DNA of 64,000 nucleotides from Bryum argenteum (taxonomy: Eukaryota; Streptophyta; Bryopsida; Bryales; Bryaceae). Both the position numbers and the translations under genes were made by a program. The notes beneath the pieces are model-generated. The model ran no database searches and had not been told where the DNA came from. It worked only from the letters and a program-made list of their open reading frames with translations. This document shows, piece by piece, positions 44,138-56,329 of the stretch (position 1 is the first letter of the stretch; each line of letters starts with the position of its first letter). The DNA lies in contig CM073330.1 in NCBI GenBank assembly GCA_037043015.1, positions 5,171,263-5,235,262 of the forward strand. Direction: 5' to 3'.

Positions 44138-45847
44138 ATGGGGTCAGAGGCGCCAGAGTTGGTGGAGTTTCACATCACAGGGTTCAAGAAATTCCATGGA
44201 GTGGCGGACAATCCAACCGAGGTGATAGTGAAGAAGATCGAGGAGTACATGAGGATACATGGGATGCCTAATGGGGTGCAACTGGGAAGTTGCACTGTGC
44301 TCGAAACAGCGGGCATGGGTGCCCTGGAGCCTTTGCTGCAGTTGCTCAACACTCCGTTCGAAGCCATCGAAAAGCCTTTGATTCTCAGCCCCCCTGGCGA
44401 TTCACAAGGCCTCCAGCACTCTGGCGGCCTCTTGTCTGTACCTCACAAGCGCATTGTCTGGGTAAGCCAGCCATTGCTCCAACAATCGCTCTTTCATGTA
44501 CATCCTTTTTCTAGGTCAATACTAAAGTGTCATCCTGGACAGAAAGTGTCCAATGTAGCTTCTTCAAACTGCTTTGTGTATGGTGTACATGATACATCAA
44601 TGGTGAGTTTCTTCTGTAAGTGGTTCATAATATAGTTCAGTACATAATGAATGGTTGAATCTCCCATTTGAGTCAACTCCTAAAGGAGAAGCTTTACAGT
44701 GATCCTCCAGACGGCGAGTGAACAAAGGAGGATATGATATGTTGCTTTCGGGAGGTCAACTGAAAGAAGACTATGCCTTTTGTGTGTGTGTGCAGGTGCA
44801 CTTTGGCGTGAATAGTGTTTCCAATAATTTCGCTGTAGAGCGGCGTGCGGTGAACGAAGCGACATTTCGCTGTCCCGATGAGTTGGGTTGGCAGCCTCAG
44901 GTTTGTTTCTGTGTTGGTTCATTATTCAATCATGATTGAGCTATTATTGCTATCACTTTTGACTACTTTTCCTTGTTTGTCGTTTCTAACTGTCTGTTTC
45001 CACCACCTGCAGCGAGAGCCGATTGTCCCTGAGGATGGTCCAACATCCTTTATTCGTGAGGTAACGTATACCCCCTTATCAAAACAAATGGTTTTTGTCC
45101 TGATTGGAGTGTGCTTCTCGATTCTCACTTGATGCACTCCTCTGACTATTTTGAATTTTTGTACCACGCATCCCTTTATAATGACCCTCAAAAGGCCCCT
45201 TTGACCTTCTGCATGATCAACAATGTGTAGTGTCTGCATAACAATCAGGCTATCCGATACTGCACATTCTTTCCTTTTCTATGAATATAACTGTACACAT
45301 GGATCGATTGAATCTTGGACCCTTAATCCTTCTTTAGCATCACAGTTTTCCTTCTTTTTGAATGCATCATCAACAATTAAGCTCATGTCTAGTGTCGGAC
45401 AATGAGACTATCCGATACCTTGAATCTGATGCATATTCTTTCAATCACATCGAATCGTGAATATACACAACCCTCTTTCCTTCTTTAACATCACAATTTC
45501 CTCTTTGATTAAATGCATGCTCAACAGTAAAAGTTACGTCTAGAGGCTTCAGCATGTGATACTTTGAATGCTCAGAAGGAAAAGCAATGTTTGTTGAGCC
45601 TGTGCAGACAACGATGCAAGTAAGGGACTTAGTAGGCCAGCTAAAATCCGAAGGCTACGACGTAATGGAGTCCTACGACGCAGGCCGCTTCGTATGCAAC
45701 TACGTCTACTACCACTCACTACGCCAAGCACAGAAGAACGGCGTGAAGTCCCTTTTCGTTCACGTGCCCATGTTTGCAGTGATCAACGAGGAGCGTCAGC
45801 TGCAGTTCATTGCTGCTTTGCTCAAGGTGTTGGCCACTTTCTGTTGA
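44138..45847 (+). CDS. Pyroglutamyl-peptidase I (peptidase family C15)
   Basis: Four exons, 44138-44461, 44796-44900, 45013-45060 and 45608-45847, all join in phase 0 with GT-AG borders and give 238 residues. This cytosolic cysteine peptidase removes N-terminal pyroglutamate from peptides. Evidence includes the start HITGFKKFHGVADNPTE (family F-x-P/K-F-...-NPT/S), VHFGVN, the glutamate region ERRAVNEATFRCPDE, the catalytic Cys in DAGRFVCNYVYYHSL, and the catalytic His in KSLFVHVPMF. Length is slightly above the usual 200-220. The ATG at 44138 follows the leader-intron acceptor by 27 bp. The gene appears intact. Confidence 0.93.
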
Positions 45848-47475
45848 TCCGATCAAATCCACATTATTATATCGGCTGATGCTCATAATAATGATGTTTG
45901 TACGTATGTATGTATGTATGTGTATAATTGAGCATAGTGAGTGGTCTCCATCAGCTTGTAAAAAACAATGTTGAGCTACCAATTCGCTCATGGAGGCTCG
46001 GATTAGGGTGACTGGAAACAGGCTTGCTTTTGTAATCTTTGGGTGCAAATGCACATCATAAAAAGGTGCTCTATAGAGACTTGTGTATATGGTCTTCCTT
46101 CCTTCCTTCTTCTGAATCATTGTTTTTTTACTGTAGAATGTTTTTGAGGTTTTCACAGGTCATCATAAATTCTGATTAGTGTGGCAATTTCCAGTCATCC
46201 CACGCACCACTATTTCTAGAATGAGGCTTTCTTGGTGGAAATACAAGTGGAGAGCTTGTCCACTAGGAAAAGTGAGATAGTTCACGTGCATTATTGTTGC
46301 ACATTCGGATTTCTTGATCAGCTTGGAGAAGTTTGAAGAGAGTGTCCATGACTTTATTACTGTTCGTTCTTCTTGTCACTTAAAATCTGGTTCACCTAAA
46401 TTCATTGCTGACACTCTCACTTCACTAAATTTGATAATTAGTGTTTAGATACACTAATTTACATAAACATGTTATGAGTTTTTACTGTTGTTCAATAATT
46501 TTACCCACTATATTGGTGGCCAAGATGGGGGTCCTTATATAGTATCAGAATCAATGCTCTTGGTAAATTTTGTTAAACAAAAGTAAAAACTTATAGCATT
46601 TTCAAATCTTATAATAATCTAACTCTAATTATCAAATTTAGTGTACCACCTTTTGCATCTCCATGTGCAAGTAAAGCTAAAGATTGGTACTCCAAGTTAA
46701 AAACTTGTCGGTTCGTAAAATGTGTTTTCTGTTCATTAAAAAAATCTTCGAGAATCTTTGTACTACGGCTTTGAGCGTGCATGTTACTTTGCTCAAAGAA
46801 GGGGAAAAAGCTCAATATTGATTGTTCATGCAGATGAACTGCTCCATGATGCCACTTGTAAGAAAAGGTTTTTTTAGAAGAGTCATTTGTCATGATTTAA
46901 TACTCATGAATTTGGTGCGGAGGTGCTCCACATGATGATCAATGTTGAATTGTTTGACCTTCGAGGTTATGTAAAGTTTGGATTGAGTTTTGTGACTTTT
47001 GGCCAATCTTCCCGAAGCACTCATTGACTTTTGGTCAATCTACTTGAAGACTCATTGACTTTTGGTCAATCTACTTGAAGCACTCATTTTTTGGATTGTG
47101 GGGGAATAATGGGAAGACTTTTTTGTGGTGTACATTTTAGGGAAATAATTTCATTGTTCCTAATATCCTATAGTTCCCTTGCTCAACTGGTTTTAGGTGA
47201 AACTATCCCGACAATTGTCTCATTTTATTCTAAGAATAGAAAATTTCTTGTAATTTTCATCCGTTTTTAGCTGGTGTTTTTAAGAATCAACCGGCTAATG
47301 GGTTGTTTCCATTTGTTGATAATGAACTAGCCAACTGTCGGTTTTTTCCCGATCACTGGGACCATGTTGTTTGAATTTGGAAATATCTTAAATTTTGTAG
47401 TTATGGATAAGAATTATGGCTCTTTAGTCAAGAGTGAAAATCAATGACAAGCGATGTGAGAAAATTGTGAGTTTT
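45848..47475. other. Intergenic DNA with small local repeats
   Basis: It contains a (GTAT)n microsatellite at about 45900-45922. A unit of about 34 bp occurs about three times at 46990-47090 (cattgacttttggtcaatctacttgaag). A segment at 46809-46885 is related to 48575-48650 (shared atgccactt.taagaaaaggtt). The small minus-strand frame at 46893-46609 is not supported as a gene. Confidence 0.45.
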
Positions 47476-47479
47476 TTAA

Positions 47480-47694
47480 TCCCTAAACTGTCCCATGGGG
47501 ATAGTAGATGCGGTGCCGTATAAGTGGTATTTGCTACCAACAAGAAGTTTTAAATAGCTCACTAGAACTCTACAAATTTGTATTCCAACTTTCTTGTTTA
47601 GATCAAATCCAATAAAGGTGTGGATCCATTTCAAATACAAGAAGGGTACATTGTATTCTACAAACCTCAAAAGGCACTTTGAGACGTTTAGGGG
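47480..47694. mobile_element. 215-bp MITE with TTAA target duplication
   Basis: TTAA (47476-47479) + tccctaaac... and ...gacgtttagggg + TTAA (47695-47698). The ends form an inverted repeat of about 9 bp, related to the ends of the larger element at 48763-49734. No coding capacity. The piggyBac superfamily is known to insert at TTAA, so this is probably a non-autonomous member. Confidence 0.7.
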
Positions 47695-48762
47695 TTAAAT
47701 TAAAAGTCAAATTGTTTGAACCCTTATTTCAAGTTGTAAAGTTAAGGAAAGTGGAACTCATCACTTGTATGATGTTTATGGTTATCTTTTGAGCTTTATT
47801 CTATTTTTTTATTTTCATAGATTCCAATTCTATTTTCTTTTTTGGATAATATTTTTTAATCATTTTGCGTGTTTCGTCTAAGTTATGTTACCGATATATC
47901 TCCAAGACAAAACCAATACTTGAACGTTTGAGAATTCATTGAACAATGTTGGAAGGTTGACAAGGATCTCAAACCTATTCGTATTTCTTCTCAACCACCT
48001 TCTCTATTGTAGTGAGTGAATCGTATACTAGAACAACCAAGTTGAAATGCGAAAAAAATAAAAATGAAACAAAAATGTTCTTTTGTGACCTTTGTCCTAA
48101 AGACAATTTGTGAAGTCTTGTCAAAGAAACAAATGTATCTTAAAGCTCAACTACCTAGTTACTCTTATTAACATTGACACCAAAGTATATGCAGAAGAAT
48201 AGCAAGCATGCACACAAATTTTAATAGGAGAATTGTCACAACTACTATAGACGCAAGAATTGGAATTGACAGAAATACTAATGGTAATATATTTTATTAT
48301 GTTTTGAAACATTTCAAATTCCAAACAAGCTTCTTAAGGAAAGCAAACTTTGGAACAAGCATTTGGGAAAAGTTTGGAAATGTGAACGGTTTCAAAGAAA
48401 GTTTTTTCATGTGTTGTTAAAAAAGTGAAAGGTTGTGAAAAACTTTTCAATGGTGAAAGGAAAAATATTAATTGCACATAGGTGACCCATTTGTGATACA
48501 GGCAAATCTCGATAAAAATAAGGAGTGCATCTCTCTAAAATAAAAATTTGTTCAAGACTTTAAGACGAGGGGATAAAGCTTAATATTGACGAATTGCTTC
48601 ATAATGCCACTTGGAAGAAAAGGTTCCATTTTATATTCTGAAAGAGTCATTGACTTAAGTAATTTTAATTGGTGTTACAACCTTATACTTTGAGTGATTA
48701 TAAAAATTGTGGAGGCTGAGAGCAATCATGGTGTAGATTTGAGAAGACAATTTAGGCTTTAA

Positions 48763-49734
48763 CCCCTAAACGCCCCAGCCTATTTTTAGCAGAAAAGCAC
48801 ATTTCCATAGAAATCGTCATAGATGAAAATGAAGAGAAGCTATTAAGATCTCAACAGTACAAACTTGTAATAGACTTATCGAAGATCATGTGGACCAAAA
48901 TTTGAGTCATGAGGCCTTATAGATCGGGAGATCATAACATATTAATACTAAAAACAAATTGCAAAATTTCATCATTTTCACTTTGAGGTGGAAATGCTAC
49001 CAATATACCTATTGCAATGAAAAAATCACCAACTAGAAAGATGTTCACCTTCATCTTAATAAGTCCTTTACCCAACAAAAATTCATCAAAAAAATTTCTT
49101 GGCTCAAATAAAAGCCATGCAATGGTAAAAACTCGCCAAAAATTTTACAAAGGAAAATTAGTCCAAAACTAGACCCTCTCGCATTCAATTTCATGCCCTA
49201 TCTTCAAAACATCTTCGATCTTGTTAAGGTTTCTACCAATTAGACTAGACTCTAATTGGAGGCCATTCAAAAATTAAGTTGAAATCCAACGGTGGATGAA
49301 GGAGATATAGCTCCTCAAATATCATCCATTTTCTCACTTTATTTGTTGACAAAACATCATTGCAAATCCAATAGCAAAGTCATTTGGATCAAAAAACTTC
49401 TCACTACAAAGTTGTTAGGAATCACCTTAAGATCATGACCATGAAAAAAAAATCATGAAAAACTTTTTTTAATTTCACATAATTGGCTTGCAATGGTAAT
49501 ACATGCCCCATGCTTGGAAACCCAAAAACAAGAGCTGTCTTCACTAAAGTGCATTCCATTAATTCATAATTTATTGTATGGGCTTGCAAATTCTACAACA
49601 CAAACTAGACTTGATTTGGAACCTAACCCAAGTGATTTCATCCAAAACGGACCTCGGATGAAGAAGATATGGCTATTCAAAGTTGCTGCCTTCCATCCAA
49701 AATGTCGTTTTTCGACATTCGGCGCGTTTAGGGG
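48763..49734. mobile_element. 972-bp non-autonomous TTAA element
   Basis: TTAA (48759-48762) + CCCCTAAACGCCCC at the left and its complement GGCGCGTTTAGGGG + TTAA (49735-49738) at the right. The inverted end is about 13-14 bp. The interior is AT-rich with no transposase. The left end is shared with the truncated copy at 12790. Likely mobilised by a piggyBac-type transposase, though its ends differ from those of the autonomous element at 50070. Confidence 0.82.
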
Positions 49735-50129
49735 TTAAGGTTCTTATAAAGAATTCTGAGAACATTTTTGGCGGACTGGCTAAAGGAACAAGACTAGTTA
49801 TGTTTAGTCACGCAACGGTCATATTCCTATATTAACCTTTCAACCTTCCACCTTTCGCGCGGTAGCGTCACAACAGCTAAATGTAGCCAAAAAGGAGGGG
49901 TTGCTAAATGTAGCACCTTTTTCAATCCACACCCTTTTTTAACAGAATTGGCAAAAGATCATGCTATATCTTTGTCTTCTACGACATCAGAACAATATTA
50001 CAAAAGTACTTGAAGTCTAAATGTCTAAAAGTTTTGAGGTTGGAGAGCATGAAATTTTCCAAAAGTTAACCCTTAAAGGCGCCACCCGAGGGTCTGTTTC
50101 CAGAACTTTAGAGGGGCCTACTAACGTCA

Positions 50130-50740
50130 TGCATGCACCGAATATTCTTGCTTTGGTACCGTTCTGGTTAGGACCACCTCCTCCGTCGAAAACAATTATC
50201 ATCACTTCGATCGCTCTTGTATCGATTTTGCAATTGCAATCCCAAGCCATTCGGAGGCCCTCACTCATGTTCGAGCTCCTGCCCGAGTGCGGCCATCGCC
50301 ATTCTCATCGCCATTCTCCGTCTGGTTTCGAAGGAGCCAACCTCTTTTTCAATCACCTGTGTCAGAATGTAGTTGTATTTTTAGGTCGCAGGAGACAAAC
50401 CGTTTCTTTGGACTTTTGTGCAGCGGTCATGGGAGGTAGAAACAGTGAAACGGTTGTGGATTGGGTTCATTGTCGCGAGCAACACCGTAGAAGATTTCTC
50501 AATGAATTTGAGAATTGGTTGCGTACTTGTCAAGGACAAGGTGATTCCGTTGTCGCTGAGTGTTTCCGCTTACTTGATGAAACCTACCTGCTTTCTCTCC
50601 CGCTTCCTAGAGGTGTAGTACTTCCTGAGAATCTTGGACCTAGAAATTCAGATTTTTGTTTAGAAGGAACGTCGTTGCTTTGTTGCGTTGGAAGGAACGA
50701 AGAAGTGAAGGAGATAGCAGTGGATTCTCTGATTCCATGA
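50130..50740 (+). CDS. Unknown ORF inside the piggyBac element
   Basis: The frame is open from before the element end to 50740. The first Met well inside the element is at 50130 (MHAPNILALVPFWLG) and a later one at 50430 (MGGRNSETVVDWVH). The latter 103 residues look like a small soluble protein (contain RRFLNEFENWLRTCQGQGD and LSLPLPRGVVLPENLG). No family is recognised. It could be a captured host exon, an accessory element gene, or chance. Confidence 0.35.
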
Positions 50741-51069
50741 ACAACTACATTCGCGAAATTTGGTGGCCTGACAGTCACTCAAAAGCGCTTCATCGACGTG
50801 CATAGCTCGGAGGTGAACAAGCGATGGAGCAAAACAATTTGGTTCGTTTTCTTTCTTACTTTGATGTGTCAATATGTCGTTTTCTGATTCATTCCATATA
50901 CTAGAACCCCAAGCAGCCTTAGCACCTAAACGGAAGGCGGAGTTGCAGTGTGCTCTTATTGAAAGCTACATGAGCCAAGGTCTTGTCGATTAGGCAAATG
51001 AAGCCTTTTAGAGACTATGCGACTTGCCGTTGGCGAGATATCGTACCCTCGCTTACAGAGCTTTGATAG

Positions 51070-51275
51070 CGATCATAGGGATTTTCACCATTGCTGGACT
51101 GTTGGACTGCTGCAATCATAGGGATTTTTACCATTGCTGGATTGCTGGACTTGGATCATAGGGATTTTCACCAATGCTGGACTGTTGAACTGCTTCGATT
51201 ATAGAGATTTTTACCATTGTTGGATTGCTGGACTTGGATCATACGGATTTTCACCAATGCTGGACTGCTGGACGA
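51070..51275. repeat. Tandem repeat, about 40-44 bp x 5
   Basis: The unit cataggga-tttt-(c/t)accattgctgga(c/t)tg(t/c)tggac(t) occurs five times with alternating spacer variants (ctgctgcaat versus ttggat), so the higher-order unit is about 83 bp. It lies within the piggyBac element. Confidence 0.75.
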
Positions 51276-51782
51276 TTACAAGTTAGAAGGGCTTTTACTT
51301 GATTAGAAGATAGACTTGACTTGATAGGTATCGAAATCAGTGGAAACGATCTGGTATTTTACTAGATCAACTAATCAGGATTTACATGTTAATAATCGGT
51401 GTAGGATGATTTGATTAGGTTAGGAGCACGCTCGAATTTTATTGAACTAGTTAATCCACTTGAATTAACCGAATTGAGCATTTTACTTGTAAATTTGATT
51501 CGTAACCCTAATTCATCCCAAGGCTTGGGCAAGTGAATGTTATTTAGTTAGACCACAGTCTCTTTGCCCTCATGCTCCTCATTATTAGTGATTGCAGGTC
51601 AATGTTGGGGCTGCATCGTCCGTCTTGCAAGCAAAGGATCGATCGAGGGCTTCGATCCGGTGCAATCCTCATTGCCCGATGCTCTTGACGCGGCGAGTGC
51701 CGCCGGAGGTCGCAGCAGAGGTTGATGATTCGTAGGCAGTGCCGCTCCGGGTCATCCCCTGTTTCGGCTTTGCCATCGTTGG

Positions 51783-51838
51783 TACCAACGTTGCGGCCAG
51801 TGCATTCGTCACCAACGTTGCGGCCAGTGCATTCGTCC
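51783..51838. repeat. 27-bp direct duplication
   Basis: caacgttgcggccagtgcattcgtc appears twice in tandem. It lies in the GC-rich 51.6-51.95 kb part of the piggyBac element, where open frames occur on both strands and no gene is called. Confidence 0.8.
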
Positions 51839-52079
51839 GTTGTTGGAGAGGTTACATTCATCGGACGTCCCCGGGCTCTACGCCCGTCCAACAAGTTGGA
51901 AGCCCCGGTGGCCAACAGTGCTAGGCCCAATCACACATGATGGACCCCTCATCGCCAAGTTCGCCGAGAGTTACAATTGGGCGTAGGAGGGGAGTTGACA
52001 TTGGAGCCGATAAGTAAAAAGAAAACGCCAATCAAAATCAAAAATTGCTCTATTCACTGGTGAGTCCTCTAATCCTCAT

Positions 52080-54359
52080 GTGGATCATGATATGATTATG
52101 TTTGATGAGATGAGAAATTCTCAACTCGAGAATACCAATGCATTTATTGGTGGTTTGCAGGATGAATTTGAAGAAGGTGAGGGCATGGAATTTCTCTTGC
52201 AAGCGCTCGGGAACGAAGAAATTTGTAGCTTAGATAGTAATCAAGAGATGGATTTTGAAAAAATTTGGGCATCTTCTTCTTTGACAAGAAGAAATGTTAC
52301 ACTTCGTTCCAATTCTAATATAAACTTACATGTACCTTTATTTGACTTGGGTTGTTGTGGTCGGTCTTGTGTGGTCCCGAGATGTGAAATGCCTAATCTT
52401 ATAATTCATGAAGATAGTGAAGCTAATTGTTTGGAATTTTTTTGGGGCACAGTAACTAATGAATTTTATGATCCCATGTTAGCTATACACATGTTCACTA
52501 TTTTGTTGTATGAACCCTGGGGTCTTTTGATGTGCCCGAAGCGGTGGTAAGGTTTGTAGATGACAATGACGAATTTGCTAGTGTAAGTGAAATTCAATTA
52601 TGGGGTCAACGTTTAAAAACCCCTAGTCCATCGCATAGCTCAAGTAGTAGTAGTGACTTTTCTTATTTACCGGGGCAATCGAATTCCAACTTATATAATG
52701 ATATGGATAAATTAGAATCTCTTGAATTGACCCCTAACTCTAAAAAATGGTTTATTCAATCGTCTCAACCAACACAAGAATTAGGTTTAGATTGCGATTT
52801 GACATTTGAAGAATTTAGTAAATTATCTATTGGTGATAGATTTCAAGAAGGAATGTGGAATAATCCATCCAAACAACTCCCTCCTATTATTTGGTTGGGG
52901 GGAAATCAAGGTTTAAAAGACCCTTTGTCAAATTGTCTCAGCCCGTTGGATTTTTTTTTGCTTTTTTGGCCCAATTCTATTTTTGTGAAAATTGTTAGGA
53001 TGACTAATTTGTATGCGGCATCTAATTTAAGTGAAGGTAGGACACGTGGGGGAAGTAAGTGGGTTAGATTGATTGTAAAGGAATTATTGAAGTTCTTTGG
53101 AGTTTCAATGTTTATGGGCATAAAAAAATTGCCATGTGTTAGATTACATTGGACAAAAAAATTCATAGACTTATTTAGAACCGACGCTATTAGGAAACAT
53201 ATGACTAGAAAACGTTTTGGGGACATTCTAAGATGTATACACTTAGTAGATAACAAAGATGTAAGTGTTGATAAAAATAGCCCACAATATAATAAATTGG
53301 CAAAAACCGAATGGTTAGTAGTGGAACATAACAAATTATGTAGTGATTGTTATTTTCCTGAGCAAAATCTATGTGTTGATGAGATGATGATTAAGTATAC
53401 GGGAAAATATGCTCCAATTAAACAATTTATGAAGGCTAAGCCCACGAAATATGGTGTGAAAATTTGGTGTCTTGCAAATTGTGATTCTAAGTATGTGCAG
53501 AAAATAGAGATTTATTGTGGAGCATGTGACTCTCAAGAAGAAGGGAATGTTGGTGGGAGAACGGTTTTGAATCTTGTGAAAAGTTTAGAAGGTAAGGGTC
53601 ACATTGTCACTTGTGACAATTTTTTTACTTCTCCCACATTGTTTTGGCAATTGTTGGAGCGTGGTATATTTGCTACGGGAACTTGCAGGACAAATCGCAT
53701 TGGTTGGCCTCAAGCCCTCACCAATACACCGACATCAGGAACCCGAGGACAATTGTGGTATCGGGTGCATGCTAGTGGCAAAATGTGCGCTGTCACATGG
53801 TTTGATAATAAACCGGTATGTTTACTTTCAATTGCTTGTAGTCCTATTGACTCCACAAAGTCTTTGTTTATTAGCCGTTGGCATGTAGGGGGTCACATCC
53901 AAATTCCCGCTTCTCCCGTTTTATTGCACTACCAACAACATATGCGTGGAGTAGATGTCCATGATCAATTGCGTGGTTATTATAGTTTGCAAAGACGTGA
54001 TCATAAATGGTGGCACAAAATTTTTTTTTCACATCCTAGATCAATCGTTTTTGAATGCATTTATTTTGTATAAAATGGCTATGGTGCTTAGGGGAATTAA
54101 ACCAATATCACATTTAGAGTTTTATGTTCAAGTTGCTAACGCCATGACTTACGAGCCAGAAAAGATGCTAACATGTATGCCAAAGGCCTCGGTGCCAAAT
54201 CCAGGCAAGTTACACTATACCATGGCATGGTCCGGACATGAAACCCGTCGCCGACGTCATTGCGTTGTATGTAGGAAAGTTCAAAAATTTTATTGTCCCA
54301 CTTGCAATGTGGCAGTTTGTATGGGAAATTGTTTCGTTATTCATCATTCAAAATATTGA
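52080..54359 (+). pseudogene. piggyBac transposase (DDE_Tnp_1_7), frameshifted twice
   Basis: Three overlapping frames, 52080-52550, 52532-54073 and 53955-54359, read as one protein of about 750 residues with frame changes near 52530 and in a T9 run near 54028. The catalytic core is intact: Asp in LCVDEMMIKYTGKY, Asp in VTCDNFFTSPTLF, and Asp in MRGVDVHDQLRGYY before HKWWHK. The acidic N-terminus is typical. The C-terminus carries the Cys-rich domain (CVVCRKVQKFYCPTCN...C..HH) that binds the element ends. The transposase would excise and reinsert precisely at TTAA. The second frame change is a homopolymer indel, so sequencing error must be excluded before calling it dead. Confidence 0.9.
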
Positions 54360-54863
54360 GAACAACTAGTTTGATTTATTTTTTTTGTATATGTAAATCT
54401 TTGAGATTTCATGAATAAAATAAACTACAAAATTTTTTATGGTGCTATTGTATTTTTTAGATTATGATTTATGAGACTATATATCATTGGGCACTCATCC
54501 CACTCTCTCTCCCCCCCATTAGTGAAAATTTTAGTCCTCATCCCAGGCCCATTCAGTCCTTCGCCCATTCAGTCCTCCGTCAGTCATACTACAAGAGAAA
54601 AAATAAAAAAGAAAAAAACAGAGGCAAGACAAGGCAAAAAAACAGAGGGGCTTGGAAAAAAATAGAGGGGCTTGGAAGTTGCAGGTCCCATGCCCATGCC
54701 CGACCTCGCACGTCCCAGCCCGCGCCCGTGTCTGGCTGCTCAATTCAACTCCAGGTTTGAAGCACGCCTTCTACATCGAAGTCGCAGGCTGCCCCTGCTC
54801 CATAAAGTTCTCTTTTTTATTCCGGGCTGCCCGCCCAAGACTGTAAGGACCTTTAAGGGTTAA

Positions 54864-55551
54864 GTTAACTTGAACTAAATGACGTCGTCGTAGGCCTACG
54901 AGGCCTACCTCTACGGATCTTGAGCATTTCTTTGTCCTTTGGGAATGTAAAATGACCTATGTCTCGCTAAAAATAGCCAAGCTTGTTTCTTCAGCCAACT
55001 ATTTCTAGGCTACCACCCAACTCCCACTCAAACACAGTGTTACTTGACTTTTGGGAGATTTTAGGTGGCACTTCAGGAAAAATTCTTTAACTTTTGAAAA
55101 TTTTGACTTTAAGTGCTTTTGACTTTCATCATGGTGTGCTACATTGAGTCACCTCTTCACCCTGAATACATTAAGCCAATCCAAATGGTGATATCATGCC
55201 TTAAAACCTTATTTACATGTAAAAAACAAAACACTAAAAAAAGTGAAATCTCAATTTTTGGTGCTTTATTGAAGTTTATACAATTTTATCATTTTTTTGA
55301 ATATTTTCTAAATAAATAGGTATATACCACACTTTTGAGAGTTTAGGCAAATTGCAAGTAGTGTTTTCAAACGCTGATCGTAAATATCTCCTAAACTATA
55401 AGGAATTCAGCACGGAAAGACTTTTTGAAAAGGTATGGAATTTCTTACAACTTGCACAAGGTTTCAACATCATTTGAGCTAAATTTAAAAAACTAGAGGC
55501 TGACCAAACCCTAATCAAACACAATCTAGCCTTACTCGACTTTGGGGTCAA
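54864..55551. other. AT-rich intergenic DNA
   Basis: No gene is recognised. Immediately right of the piggyBac TTAA there is a second gttaac. The short plus-strand frame at 55113-55319 has no supporting feature. Confidence 0.4.
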
Positions 55552-55552
55552 C

Positions 55553-55756
55553 CCCTAATCAACCTTGAAATCCAAAATAGGTTTTACAATTTTGAGCAAC
55601 CTAAATGAAAGAATTAAAAGTAATATTTTTGCCTAAGATTTTTACTAGTGCTTCTTATCCTTCAAAGAGTATGGAATAAAATTTGCAAATTTCAATTTTA
55701 AACCTTCATGTAAATTTTGTAGGTTTCAAGTCAAGAAAAGACAATTTAAATTATGT
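55553..55756 (+). mobile_element. Degenerate left part of a TTAA-type element
   Basis: tcaacccctaatcaacctt (near 55551) resembles ttaacccctaaactaccaagg at 63613. The following attaaaagtaatatttttgcctaagatttttact matches 63676-63712 closely. Similarity continues to aaaatttgcaaa and resumes weakly at gaaaagacaa..ctttttt, where the hexamer tract begins. The right end was not identified. Confidence 0.5.
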
Positions 55757-56294
55757 CTTTTTTTCTTTTTCTTTTTCTTTTTCTTTTTCTTTTTCTTTTT
55801 CTTTTTCTTTTTCTTTTTCTTTTTCTTTTTCTTTTTCTTTTTCTTTTTCTTTTTCTTTTTCTTTTTCTTTTTCTTTTTCTTTTTCTTTTTCTTTTTCTTT
55901 TTCTTTTTCTTTTTCTTTTTCTTTTTCTTTTTCTTTTTCTTTTTCTTTTTCTTTTTCTTTTTCTTTTTCTTTTTCTTTTTCTTTTTCTTTTTCTTTTTCT
56001 TTTTCTTTTTTTTTCTTTTTCTTTTTCTTTTTCTTTTTCTTTTTCTTTTTCTTTTTCTTTTTCTTTTTCTTTTTCTTTTTCTTTTTCTTTTTCTTTTTCT
56101 TTTTCTTTTTCTTTTTCTTTTTCTTTTTCTTTTTCTTCTTCTTCTTTTTCTTCTTCTTTTTCTTCTTCTTTTTCTTTTTCTTTTTCTTCTTCTTTTTCTT
56201 TTTCTTTTTCTTTTTCTTTTTCTTTTTCTTTTTCTTTTTCTTCTTCTTTTTCTTCTTCTTTTTCTTTTTCTTTTTCTTTTTCTTTTTCTTTTCG
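55757..56294. repeat. (TTTTTC)n hexanucleotide tract, about 535 bp
   Basis: A nearly perfect run of tttttc units, with one interruption near 56006 and several ttcttc variants from about 56135 to 56250. The plus strand is pure pyrimidine except for one g near the end. The long Phe/Ser and Phe/Leu open frames here are artefacts of the repeat. Confidence 0.97.
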
Positions 56295-56329
56295 TTTTTT
56301 TTTTACATAACCAATATTGTCAAATATTA

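Larger units (their letters stand above)
50070..54859 (+). mobile_element. piggyBac transposon, about 4.8 kb
   Basis: The left end CCCTTAAAGG (50070-50079) and the right end CCTTTAAGGG (54850-54859) are perfect 10-bp inverted repeats, each bordered by TTAA (50066-50069 and 54860-54863), the piggyBac target duplication. It encloses a piggyBac transposase region (52080-54359), a possible accessory frame at 50130-50740, and a tandem repeat at 51070-51275. It is longer than typical piggyBac elements (about 2.5 kb) because of the 2 kb before the transposase. Confidence 0.9.
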
